A stretch of DNA of 35,712 nt, from NCBI RefSeq assembly GCF_934330165.1, contig NZ_CAKRGI010000024.1, positions 1 through 35,712 on the forward strand, written 5' to 3'. The notes under the pieces were generated by a model. It saw only the letters and a program-made list of their open reading frames with translations. It did no database searches and was not told the DNA's origin. The stretch comes from an uncultured Mediterraneibacter sp. (GTDB taxonomy: Bacteria; Bacillota; Clostridia; Lachnospirales; Lachnospiraceae). Position 1 is the stretch's first letter, and every line of letters begins with the position of its first letter. This document shows positions 23,238 to 30,399 of this stretch, piece by piece. The translations under genes and the position numbers were made by a program.

Positions 23238-25676
23238 ATGCGGATAGCTTATACAAAACCTGCGGAGAATGTGATCAGGCAGGCAGGGAAAATAGCAAGA
23301 GAGAGAAAGCATCCTTATATAGGAACGGAGCATCTTCTGCTGGCCCTGCGAAAAGAATATTCGGGAGTGGCCGGACAGGTGCTTGCGAAGAATGGTGTGG
23401 ATGTGGAAAAGATTTCACGGCTGATCAATGAGCTGGTGGCACCGGATGAAGATGTGACGGTTGCGACGAGGCCGGAGCAGAGTCCGAGATTCCAGTTCCT
23501 TTTGAGGAGCAGTGAGCAGGAGTGCGGAAGACTACATACAGAGTATGTGGGAACGGAGCATCTGCTGCTGGCGATGATCCGGGATGTTGACTGCGTTGCA
23601 ACACGGATCTTGATCACGTTGAACGTAAACCTTCAGAAGCTGTTCCAGGATATTATGTTTGCGGTTGGGCTGGATCCCAAGGAGTATCAGGACAGTCTTC
23701 AGGATGAGAGCCATGGAAGCGGGGCAATGATGGAGCAGTTCTGTACGGATCTGACAGCCCGTGCAGAAGAGGGCAGGATGGATCCGGTCATTGGACGGGC
23801 ACAGGAGATGTACCGTCTGATGGAGATCCTGAGCAGAAGAACAAAAAATAATCCATGTCTGGTGGGAGAGCCGGGAGTTGGAAAGACAGCCATCATTGAA
23901 GGGCTGGCACAGCAGATCGTGTCCGGGCTGGTACCTGAGAAGATGAAAGGGAAGAGAATTTATACGCTGGATCTTCCCGGACTGATCGCAGGATCAAAGT
24001 ATCGTGGAGAGTTTGAGGAGAGGATGAAAGGCCTGATCGCAGAAGTGAAGGCGGCAGGCAATATTATTTTGTTCCTTGATGAGATCCATACGATGATCGG
24101 TGCGGGAGGAGCTGAAGGTGCGATTGATGCGTCCAGTATCCTGAAGCCGTCACTGGCAAGAGGGGAGCTGCAGCTCATCGGTGCGACAACGATCGTGGAA
24201 TATCGGAAATACATCGAGAAAGATGCAGCACTGGAGCGTCGTTTCCAGCCTGTTTCTGTGGAAGAGCCGACCCCGGAGCAGTGCCGGAAGATTCTTGAAG
24301 GACTGAAAGATAAGTATGAAGCACATCATAAAGTAGTGATCGAGGAGAAGGCACTTGAGGCAGCAGTACTTATGTCTGAACGTTATATCACGGATCGTCA
24401 TCTGCCAGATAAGGCGATTGACGTACTGGATGAGGCATGCTCAAAGGTGAGTCTGAAAGGCTATAAAGTTCCGGAAAATTTCCGAAACCTGGAAGATCTG
24501 ATCAAAGATCAGGAGAAGCAGAAAGAGGAAAGTATCGTGGCAGGAGATTTCGCAGAAGCATCCCTGATCCAGAAAGAGCAGGAAGAAGCAAAAAAGAAAC
24601 TGGCTGCCCTGAAAAAGCGGTTTAATAAAAAGCAGGAGGGACTTCACCCATCTGTTACGGAAAATGAAGTTGCAGAGGTAGTATCAGTCTGGACAAAAGT
24701 TCCGGTAAGCAAATTGACGGAAAGCGATACTGAGAGATTAAAGAATCTGGAAAAGATCCTTCAGAAGAGGGTCATCGGACAGGATGAAGCGGTCAGTGCC
24801 GTGGCAAGAGCTGTGAAGCGAGGAAGAGTCGGTCTGAAAGATCCGAAGCGGCCGATTGGTTCTTTCTTATTCTTAGGTCCGACCGGAGTTGGAAAGACAG
24901 AACTTTCCAAGGCACTTGCCGAAGCTTTATTTGGAAAAGAAGAGGCAATGATCCGTGTCGATATGTCGGAGTATATGGAAAAGCATTCTGTATCAAAGAT
25001 GATCGGTTCCCCACCGGGATATGTAGGACACGAGGAAGGCGGACAGCTCAGTGACCAGGTCAGGACGAATCCCTATTCAGTACTTCTTTTTGATGAAATT
25101 GAAAAGGCACATCCAGATGTATTTAATGTGCTGCTTCAGGTGCTGGATGACGGACATATTACGGATTCGCAGGGAAGAAAAGTAGATTTCTCCAATACGG
25201 TAATCATCATGACGTCGAATGCAGGTGCAAAAGCCATCATTGATCCGAAAAAGCTGGGTTTTGCTGCAAAAGACGATAAAGCCGGGGATTATAAGAAAAT
25301 GAAGCAGGGAGTTATGGAGGAAGTGAAGCAGATCTTCCGACCGGAATTTCTGAACCGAATTGATGAGATGATCGTATTCCATACGTTGGACAAAGAAAAT
25401 ATAAAGAAAATTGTTTCTTTGTTGTGCAATGAGTTTACCAGACGGCTTGAAAAGCAGATGAATATCCATCTGAAACTGCGGAGTTCTGCGAAAGAGCTGA
25501 TCGTTGAAAAGGGAACTGATACGAAATATGGTGCAAGACCACTTCGTCGTGCATTGCAGACGGAACTGGAAGATAAACTGGCAGATGCGATCCTGAACGG
25601 AGAGATCCAGCAAGGAGATCATGTGGAGGCAGGAGCATCCAAAAAGGAGATCCGTTTTTTCATAAAAAGTTCATAG
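23238..25676 (+). CDS. clpC: ATP-dependent Clp protease ATP-binding subunit ClpC
   Basis: The 812-aa AAA+ unfoldase is the length of ClpC. Two Clp N-repeats (about 1-145) each have the IGTEHLLLAL/VGTEHLLLAM motif. AAA module 1 has Walker A GEPGVGKT (210-217) and LDEIHTMIGAGGA. A middle region (about 420-465, LEDLIKDQEKQKEES..AGDFAEASLIQ) has the UVR-like coiled coil of ClpC, shorter than in ClpB. AAA module 2 has GPTGVGKTE (547-555), DMSEYMEKHSV, GSPPGYVGHEEGG and FDEIEKAHPDVFN. It feeds proteins to ClpP, which is not in the window. ClpC is commonly encoded after ctsR-mcsA-mcsB; here the upstream gene is a GntR regulator, so control probably differs. Confidence 0.95.
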   Translation: MRIAYTKPAENVIRQAGKIARERKHPYIGTEHLLLALRKEYSGVAGQVLAKNGVDVEKISRLINELVAPDEDVTVATRPEQSPRFQFLLRSSEQECGRLHTEYVGTEHLLLAMIRDVDCVATRILITLNVNLQKLFQDIMFAVGLDPKEYQDSLQDESHGSGAMMEQFCTDLTARAEEGRMDPVIGRAQEMYRLMEILSRRTKNNPCLVGEPGVGKTAIIEGLAQQIVSGLVPEKMKGKRIYTLDLPGLIAGSKYRGEFEERMKGLIAEVKAAGNIILFLDEIHTMIGAGGAEGAIDASSILKPSLARGELQLIGATTIVEYRKYIEKDAALERRFQPVSVEEPTPEQCRKILEGLKDKYEAHHKVVIEEKALEAAVLMSERYITDRHLPDKAIDVLDEACSKVSLKGYKVPENFRNLEDLIKDQEKQKEESIVAGDFAEASLIQKEQEEAKKKLAALKKRFNKKQEGLHPSVTENEVAEVVSVWTKVPVSKLTESDTERLKNLEKILQKRVIGQDEAVSAVARAVKRGRVGLKDPKRPIGSFLFLGPTGVGKTELSKALAEALFGKEEAMIRVDMSEYMEKHSVSKMIGSPPGYVGHEEGGQLSDQVRTNPYSVLLFDEIEKAHPDVFNVLLQVLDDGHITDSQGRKVDFSNTVIIMTSNAGAKAIIDPKKLGFAAKDDKAGDYKKMKQGVMEEVKQIFRPEFLNRIDEMIVFHTLDKENIKKIVSLLCNEFTRRLEKQMNIHLKLRSSAKELIVEKGTDTKYGARPLRRALQTELEDKLADAILNGEIQQGDHVEAGASKKEIRFFIKSS

Positions 25677-25718
25677 GATGAAAGCGGAATTAGTATAGAA
25701 AAAGGGATTAATTTATTA

Positions 25719-25724
25719 TATAAT
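25719..25724 (+). promoter_or_regulatory. Possible -10 box upstream of the 137-aa gene
   Basis: A perfect TATAAT lies in an AT-rich stretch 82 bases before the ATG, but I cannot place a good -35 hexamer 16-18 bases upstream. No terminator is visible after clpC, so read-through is also possible. Confidence 0.35.
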
Positions 25725-25806
25725 GATACAAAGATATCATAGTTGGACAGTTTTATCCCAACATCTTATATAAGAGATATTCTGAAATACCCAGGAGGAA
25801 AAAGAA

Positions 25807-26220
25807 ATGGCAACAGTAAAAGAATTATTACGTGCAGAAAATGACGGAACACTCAGCTTTGGAGATTATACACTTCCGGCAAAGACGAAAAAGGACAACT
25901 TTGAGTTCGAGGGAGATATTTATAAAGTAAAGACTTTTGCAGAGATTACAAAACTTGAGAAGAACGGTATGTTTGTTTACGAGTCTGTACCGGGAAGTAC
26001 CGTTGAGAACTTTAAAGAGACAGATGCTGAGGTTGTGTTTACAGTATCTGCACCGGAAGATGTTCAGTTTACTCTGGAGCTGGAGCCGGAGAGTGAGTAT
26101 GAAGTGCTGATCGACGGAGAGTCTGCAGGAAAGATGAATACGAATTTAAGCGGAAAGCTCAGTGTAAGTGTAGAACTTTCAGCAGATCAGAGTGCAGCGA
26201 TCAAAGTAGTGAAGTGCTGA
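25807..26220 (+). CDS. Conserved Lachnospiraceae protein of unknown function (endosialidase-like label)
   Basis: The 137-aa protein starts after CAGGAGG. It is acidic, has no signal peptide or membrane helix, and looks mostly beta: MATVKELLRAENDGTLSFGDYT, YKVKTFAEITKLEKNGMFVYES, VVFTVSAPEDVQFTLELEPE, YEVLIDGESAGKMNTNLSGK, LSVSVEL. From memory, close homologues in Lachnospiraceae genomes are often labelled endosialidase, but nothing in this short sequence supports a sialidase fold, so I do not adopt that name. It lies between clpC and radA with a strong ribosome binding site. Function is unknown. Confidence 0.75.
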   Translation: MATVKELLRAENDGTLSFGDYTLPAKTKKDNFEFEGDIYKVKTFAEITKLEKNGMFVYESVPGSTVENFKETDAEVVFTVSAPEDVQFTLELEPESEYEVLIDGESAGKMNTNLSGKLSVSVELSADQSAAIKVVKC

Positions 26221-26253
26221 TCTGTTGATCCGCAGAGTCTTGAGGGAAACTAG

Positions 26254-27618
26254 ATGGCAAAAGGAAAGAAAAGTATATTTTTCTGTCAGAATTGTGGGCA
26301 TGAGGAAGCCAAATGGCTTGGTCAGTGCCCCGCATGTAAAGAGTGGAATACGTTTGTAGAAGAGCGGATAGACAGTGGGATCACAAAGGGAACGACCGTT
26401 GCAGCGAGAGCAGTTTACGAGGCAAAGGTCGTTCCTTTGACTGAAGTGACGGCAGATGATGATACACGGAGTGAGACCGGGATCAAAGAGCTGGATCGGG
26501 TTCTCGGGGGCGGGATCGTACCGGGATCACTGGTACTGGTCGGAGGTGATCCGGGAATCGGAAAGTCTACGCTTTTGCTGCAGGTGTGTCAGAGAATGGC
26601 ACAGATGAAAAAGATCCTGTATATTTCAGGAGAGGAGTCGCAGGCACAGATCAAGCTGCGTGCGAACCGGATGGGGAATTTTACGTCTGATCTTCTGCTG
26701 CTTTGTGAGACAAACCTGGGGATTATCCGCAGTGTCATAGAAAAAGAGCGGCCGGAACTGGTCATTATTGACTCGATTCAGACGATGTACAGTGAGGAAG
26801 TAACTTCAGCACCGGGGAGTGTTTCTCAGGTGAGGGAGTCTACCAATGTATTTATGCAGCTGGCAAAGGGACTTTGTATTCCGATTTTTATTGTCGGACA
26901 TGTGACAAAGGAAGGAACGGTAGCAGGCCCCCGGGTGTTGGAACATATGGTAGATACCGTGCTTTATTTTGAAGGAGACCGGCATGCGTCTTACCGGATC
27001 CTCAGAGCTGTGAAGAACCGTTTCGGTTCGACGAATGAGATCGGTGTGTTTGAAATGCGGCAGAGTGGGCTGGTAGAAGTGGAGAATCCATCGGAATATA
27101 TGCTCAGTGGAAAGCCGGAAAATGCTTCAGGGTCTGTCGTTGCCTGTTCAATGGAAGGAACGAGACCGATCCTTCTTGAAATACAGGCACTGGTCTGCAG
27201 GACGAATTTTGGAATGCCGAGAAGAACGGCAGCCGGAACAGATTATAACCGGGTCAATCTTCTGATGGCGGTGCTTGAAAAGCGGCTGGGAATGTCACTT
27301 GGAAACTGCGATGCATATGTGAATATAGCAGGTGGCATCAAGATGAACGAGCCGGCGATCGATCTTGGGATTGTGATGGCACTGGTATCCAGTTATCGTA
27401 ACCGTCCGATTGATGAGAAGACGATCGTCTTTGGAGAAGTTGGATTAAGCGGGGAAGTACGTGCTGTGAATATGCCGGAGCAGAGGGTAGCAGAGGCGAA
27501 GAAGCTGGGATTTGAGACGTGCATCTTACCGGAAGTTTCACTGAAAATGGTGAAAGGGATAAAAGGAATCCGGCTCGTTGGTGTAAAGACGGTGAATGAA
27601 GCGGTTGGCATCATATAA
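26254..27618 (+). CDS. radA: DNA repair protein RadA
   Basis: The 454-aa protein has the three RadA parts in order. A C4 zinc finger (C11, C14, C25, C28 in FFCQNCGHEEAKWLGQCPAC) comes first. The RecA-like ATPase has Walker A GGDPGIGKST (97-106), Walker B LVIIDSIQT and the RadA-specific KNRFGSTNE motif. A Lon-protease-like C-terminal domain (LGNCDAYVNIAGGIKMNEPA, FGEVGLSGEVRAV) completes it. RadA is a RecA-assisting helicase-like motor that extends heteroduplex during recombination and repair. The gene follows the 137-aa gene by 33 bases and has a terminator behind it. Confidence 0.97.
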   Translation: MAKGKKSIFFCQNCGHEEAKWLGQCPACKEWNTFVEERIDSGITKGTTVAARAVYEAKVVPLTEVTADDDTRSETGIKELDRVLGGGIVPGSLVLVGGDPGIGKSTLLLQVCQRMAQMKKILYISGEESQAQIKLRANRMGNFTSDLLLLCETNLGIIRSVIEKERPELVIIDSIQTMYSEEVTSAPGSVSQVRESTNVFMQLAKGLCIPIFIVGHVTKEGTVAGPRVLEHMVDTVLYFEGDRHASYRILRAVKNRFGSTNEIGVFEMRQSGLVEVENPSEYMLSGKPENASGSVVACSMEGTRPILLEIQALVCRTNFGMPRRTAAGTDYNRVNLLMAVLEKRLGMSLGNCDAYVNIAGGIKMNEPAIDLGIVMALVSSYRNRPIDEKTIVFGEVGLSGEVRAVNMPEQRVAEAKKLGFETCILPEVSLKMVKGIKGIRLVGVKTVNEAVGII

Positions 27619-27696
27619 GAACAGCGGAATTATATAAGAAAAGTTTTTCCGCTCCTGACGGAATGGGAAATGTTGAGAAAATATTGAGAAATAATG

Positions 27697-27736
27697 AAAG
27701 TGCAGAAATTGTAAAAAGACAGTTTCTGCACTTTTT
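27697..27736 (+). terminator. radA terminator
   Basis: AAAGTGCAGAAA (27697-27708) and TTTCTGCACTTT (27723-27734) form a perfect 12-bp stem with a 14-base loop, and the T-run continues to 27736. Confidence 0.88.
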
Positions 27737-27778
27737 CTACCTTTGAAAAATTTTACATATGGAAAAAATTTTTGGTAT

Positions 27779-27825
27779 AACAGTATATAACAGTTGACAA
27801 CAGTTAAACACTGTTATACACTGTT
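27779..27825. promoter_or_regulatory. Promoter overlapped by a phased AACAGT/ACTGTT operator array
   Basis: AACAGT occurs at 27779, 27789 and 27799, exactly 10 bases apart, and the inverse ACTGTT occurs at 27810 and 27820, also 10 apart. The central pair (27799-27804 and 27810-27815) makes a palindrome with a 5-base spacer. The -35 box TTGACA (27794-27799) and a likely -10 TATACA (27815-27820, spacer 15) lie inside the array. The gene just downstream encodes a GntR regulator of the YtrA type, so autorepression is the simplest reading. Confidence 0.72.
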
Positions 27826-27844
27826 TGTATAAAGGAGGCAGGTC

Positions 27845-28216
27845 ATGAAGATTATAATCAATCATTCATCTATGGTGCCAATCTATGAGCAGATCCTGGA
27901 GCAGATCAAAGCACAGATTATTTCCGGTGAATTAAAGGAAAATGATCTTCTCCCATCTGTAAGGGCAATGGCAAAAGAGTTGAAGATCAGTGCGTTGACG
28001 GTGAAAAAGGCGTATGACAACTTGGAAGAAGAAGGAATGACGAGAACGGTGCATGGCAAAGGCACGTACGTAACAGCTTCAAATCAAGAACTTCTGCAGG
28101 AAGAACGTCGCAGAGAAGTAGAAGCAGATATGGAAGCTGTGGTCATGAAAGGCAGAAGAAGAGGGATGACAGATGAGGAACTAAGAGAAGTATTTGAACT
28201 GATTCTGGAGGAGTAG
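27845..28216 (+). CDS. GntR-family (YtrA-type) repressor of the adjacent ABC transporter
   Basis: The 123-aa protein is a winged helix (PIYEQILEQIKAQIISGELK, DLLPSVRAMAKELKISALTV, KKAYDNLEEEGMTRTVHGKG, TYVT) plus a short helical tail (MKGRRRGMTDEELREVFELI), the typical YtrA layout. It starts after AAAGGAGG. The next two genes encode an ABC ATPase and its permease and are nearly contiguous, so it is very likely their repressor, acting at the AACAGT/ACTGTT array. YtrA-type repressors of Bacillus respond to cell-wall-active antibiotics; whether that holds here is unknown. Confidence 0.92.
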   Translation: MKIIINHSSMVPIYEQILEQIKAQIISGELKENDLLPSVRAMAKELKISALTVKKAYDNLEEEGMTRTVHGKGTYVTASNQELLQEERRREVEADMEAVVMKGRRRGMTDEELREVFELILEE

Positions 28217-28218
28217 TT

Positions 28219-29070
28219 ATGTTATCAATTAAAAATTTTAAGAAGAAGTATGATGAGTTTGAACTGGATTGTACTATGAAAGTTGAAGAGGGACAGATCA
28301 CCGGGATCGTCGGGGAGAATGGTGCGGGAAAGAGTACGACTTTTAAGGCAATTCTGGGTCTTGTGAAAGGTGATTCCGGATGTATTACCCTTTTTGGAAA
28401 AGATCCACAGCAATTGACGAGAGAAGATAAAGAGAAGATCGGAGTTGCATTTACAAATGCAGGATTTAGTGCTTATTTAAGAATTAAGGATATTGTTCCA
28501 GTTTTGAGCAATGTATACCCGTCTTTTGAAAAAGAAAAGTTTCTTAAATACTGCGAAAATCTAAAATTACCTTTAGATAAGAAGCTGAAAGAATTTTCAA
28601 CCGGGATGAAAGCGAAGCTGAATGTGCTGATCGCAGTGTCACACCGGGCTCCGTTTTTGATACTGGATGAACCGACAGCAGGACTTGATGTGACAGCACG
28701 GGAGCAGGTGCTGAATCTGTTGAGGGGGTATATGTCAGAAAATGAAGAAAGAAGTATTCTGGTAAGTTCCCATATTTCTTCAGATCTGGAAGGATTATGT
28801 GATGATATATATATGATCCACGAGGGAAAGATCATTCTGCATGAAACGATGGATGAGATTCTGAATAGTTACGGAGTGCTCAAAGTGACAGAGGAACAGT
28901 GGCAGCGGTTGGATAAATCTTATTTATTGAGGAAGAAAAAAGAAAGTTATGGCTATGCCTGTCTGACAGGGCAGAAAAGATATTATGTGGAAAATAATCC
29001 GGATGTTACAGTAGAAAATGGAAATCTTGACGAAGTGATCATTATGATGATTCGGGGGGAAGCAGTATGA
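28219..29070 (+). CDS. ABC transporter ATP-binding protein
   Basis: The 283-aa protein has Walker A GENGAGKST (32-40), a Q-loop region, the ABC signature FSTGMKAKLNVL, Walker B FLILDEPTAGLD and the switch VSSHISSDLEGLCD. The C-terminal 70 residues form a small regulatory extension. Its ribosome binding site (GGAGG) overlaps the end of the GntR gene, and its stop overlaps the permease start (ATGA). With the permease it forms a small ABC-2-type exporter of the kind YtrA-type regulators control; the substrate, perhaps a peptide, lipid or cell-wall drug, cannot be told from sequence. Confidence 0.93.
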   Translation: MLSIKNFKKKYDEFELDCTMKVEEGQITGIVGENGAGKSTTFKAILGLVKGDSGCITLFGKDPQQLTREDKEKIGVAFTNAGFSAYLRIKDIVPVLSNVYPSFEKEKFLKYCENLKLPLDKKLKEFSTGMKAKLNVLIAVSHRAPFLILDEPTAGLDVTAREQVLNLLRGYMSENEERSILVSSHISSDLEGLCDDIYMIHEGKIILHETMDEILNSYGVLKVTEEQWQRLDKSYLLRKKKESYGYACLTGQKRYYVENNPDVTVENGNLDEVIIMMIRGEAV

Positions 29071-29759
29071 GAACAGAAATGGGATTGTTATTAAAAGATT
29101 GGGGACTTTTAAAAAGTCAGGGAAAAGGGATTATTTATGTGCTGATCGGAGGAGCAGCATTAATGGTAGGAGCATTGGATAATCCAAAGATAGACCGGGA
29201 AGAAAGTGCAGCTTTTCTCGGAGTATATATTATTGTAACGATGGCAGTCTATTTTTCCAATATGCTTGCATATGATGAAATGGATCATGGGTTCCTGTAT
29301 CTTTTTTCATTGCCGGTAACGAAAAAGGATTATGTCAGAGAAAAATATATTTTTTGCATTTCTCTGGATGCAGCAGTGTGGTTACTTGGGCTGGTAATAA
29401 CAACAGTAGTTTCACTTACAGGAAGTTATGGGAATGATCTGAAAAAAATGCTATTTATAATAACCTGGGGGATGATAGCAGGAGTTGTTCTTATTGCATT
29501 GATCACACCAGTAAGATTAAAATTTGACGGTGAAAAAGGAAGACTTATGATACCTGTAATTGCATTGCTTCTTGGTGGAGCAGGAATGTTGGCAGGAAAG
29601 GTTTGTGGAAGTCTCGGTGTAAATCCAACAGAAATATTTCAAAAACTTGATGCTCTGAGTGCGGGACAACTGCTTGGGGGAGGAATTTTGTTCGTTGTTA
29701 TCTGCCTGGGAGTTTCCTATGTATGTAGTCTCAGAGTACTGGAGAAAAAAGAGTACTGA
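29067..29759 (+). CDS. ABC-2 type transporter permease
   Basis: The 230-aa protein has about six hydrophobic helices: GIIYVLIGGAALMVGAL, AAFLGVYIIVTMAVYFSNML, AVWLLGLVITTVVSL, IITWGMIAGVVLIALITPV, MIPVIALLLGGAGMLAG and LLGGGILFVVICLGVSYV. The loop after helix 2, YDEMDHGFLYLFSLPVTKKDYVREKY, is the characteristic E....Y..SLP....Y...K motif of ABC-2 permeases of this group. It overlaps the ATPase gene by 4 bases and is followed by a terminator. It is the membrane partner of the ATPase at 28219. Confidence 0.9.
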   Translation: MRTEMGLLLKDWGLLKSQGKGIIYVLIGGAALMVGALDNPKIDREESAAFLGVYIIVTMAVYFSNMLAYDEMDHGFLYLFSLPVTKKDYVREKYIFCISLDAAVWLLGLVITTVVSLTGSYGNDLKKMLFIITWGMIAGVVLIALITPVRLKFDGEKGRLMIPVIALLLGGAGMLAGKVCGSLGVNPTEIFQKLDALSAGQLLGGGILFVVICLGVSYVCSLRVLEKKEY

Positions 29760-29781
29760 AAATAATAAAGAGATCAAAGAA

Positions 29782-29819
29782 ACCGTTGTATGAAAGAAAA
29801 TTTTATACAACGGTATTTT
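29782..29819 (+). terminator. Terminator of the GntR-ABC operon
   Basis: ACCGTTGTAT (29782-29791) and ATACAACGGT (29805-29814) form a perfect 10-bp stem, followed by ATTTTG. Confidence 0.8.
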
Positions 29820-29884
29820 GTTAGTCGTTTAACTGGAAATTATGCAAAAAGAATTAAAAAAGTGTGAAATAAGAAGCTTAAAGG

Positions 29885-29934
29885 TTGACTTATAGGTGAA
29901 ATTGTACTATATTTTCGATTAGTTAATTAACTAA
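29885..29934. promoter_or_regulatory. Promoter and palindromic operator of the MarR-exporter operon
   Basis: TTGACT (29885-29890) and TATATT (29908-29913) are 17 bases apart. A perfect 16-bp palindrome, TTAGTTAATTAACTAA (29919-29934), begins 6 bases after the -10 box, where transcription should start. That suits repression by the MarR protein encoded just downstream at 29955. Confidence 0.72.
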
Positions 29935-29954
29935 CTAATGAAAGGAAGGTTTTT

Positions 29955-30398
29955 ATGTCGTGTAAGAGAGAAGAGATGCCGACACTGGGAATTCTTGGGA
30001 TGACGGCCCATAGGATCGGAAAACTGGCACAGATTATGTACGCGGAATATGATCTGAATAAAAGCCAGTCAATGATTTTATTTCAGCTGCACAAGTCTGG
30101 AAGAATTTCACAAAAAGAACTGGCGCAGAAGCTGAATGTAAGTGCACCTTCGATTACGTCGATGATCCAGAAGATGGAAAAGTCAGGATATATTCTGAGA
30201 AAGGTTGATGAAAAGGATCAGAGAATGATGCGGCTGGATCTGACAGAGAAAGGGCAGGCATGTATTGAGCATGTAAAAGCGATTGCGGAAAAGATGGATG
30301 AAATTGCTTTTACAGGGATCAGTCCTGCGGAAAAGATGCTTCTGAGAAGGATTTTATTTCAGATTTGTGAGAATATAGAAAAAGAAAGGAACAGGTAA
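29955..30398 (+). CDS. MarR-family transcriptional regulator
   Basis: The 147-aa protein has the MarR winged-helix core: LNKSQSMILFQLHKSGRISQ, KELAQKLNVSAPSITSMIQK, MEKSGYILRKVDEKDQRMMR, LDLTEKGQ. Flanking helices serve dimerisation. It carries the DxR wing motif as DEKDQR. The start follows GAAAGGAAGG. The stop is one base before the first exporter gene, so the three genes are an operon. It most likely represses its own promoter at the TTAGTTAATTAACTAA palindrome and is released by a compound the exporter removes. The ligand is unknown. Confidence 0.93.
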   Translation: MSCKREEMPTLGILGMTAHRIGKLAQIMYAEYDLNKSQSMILFQLHKSGRISQKELAQKLNVSAPSITSMIQKMEKSGYILRKVDEKDQRMMRLDLTEKGQACIEHVKAIAEKMDEIAFTGISPAEKMLLRRILFQICENIEKERNR

Positions 30399-30399
30399 A

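Noticed and set aside
25077..25622. Minus-strand frame of 181 codons inside clpC
   Set aside because: Antisense shadow of a strongly conserved gene, with no start signal and no family features.
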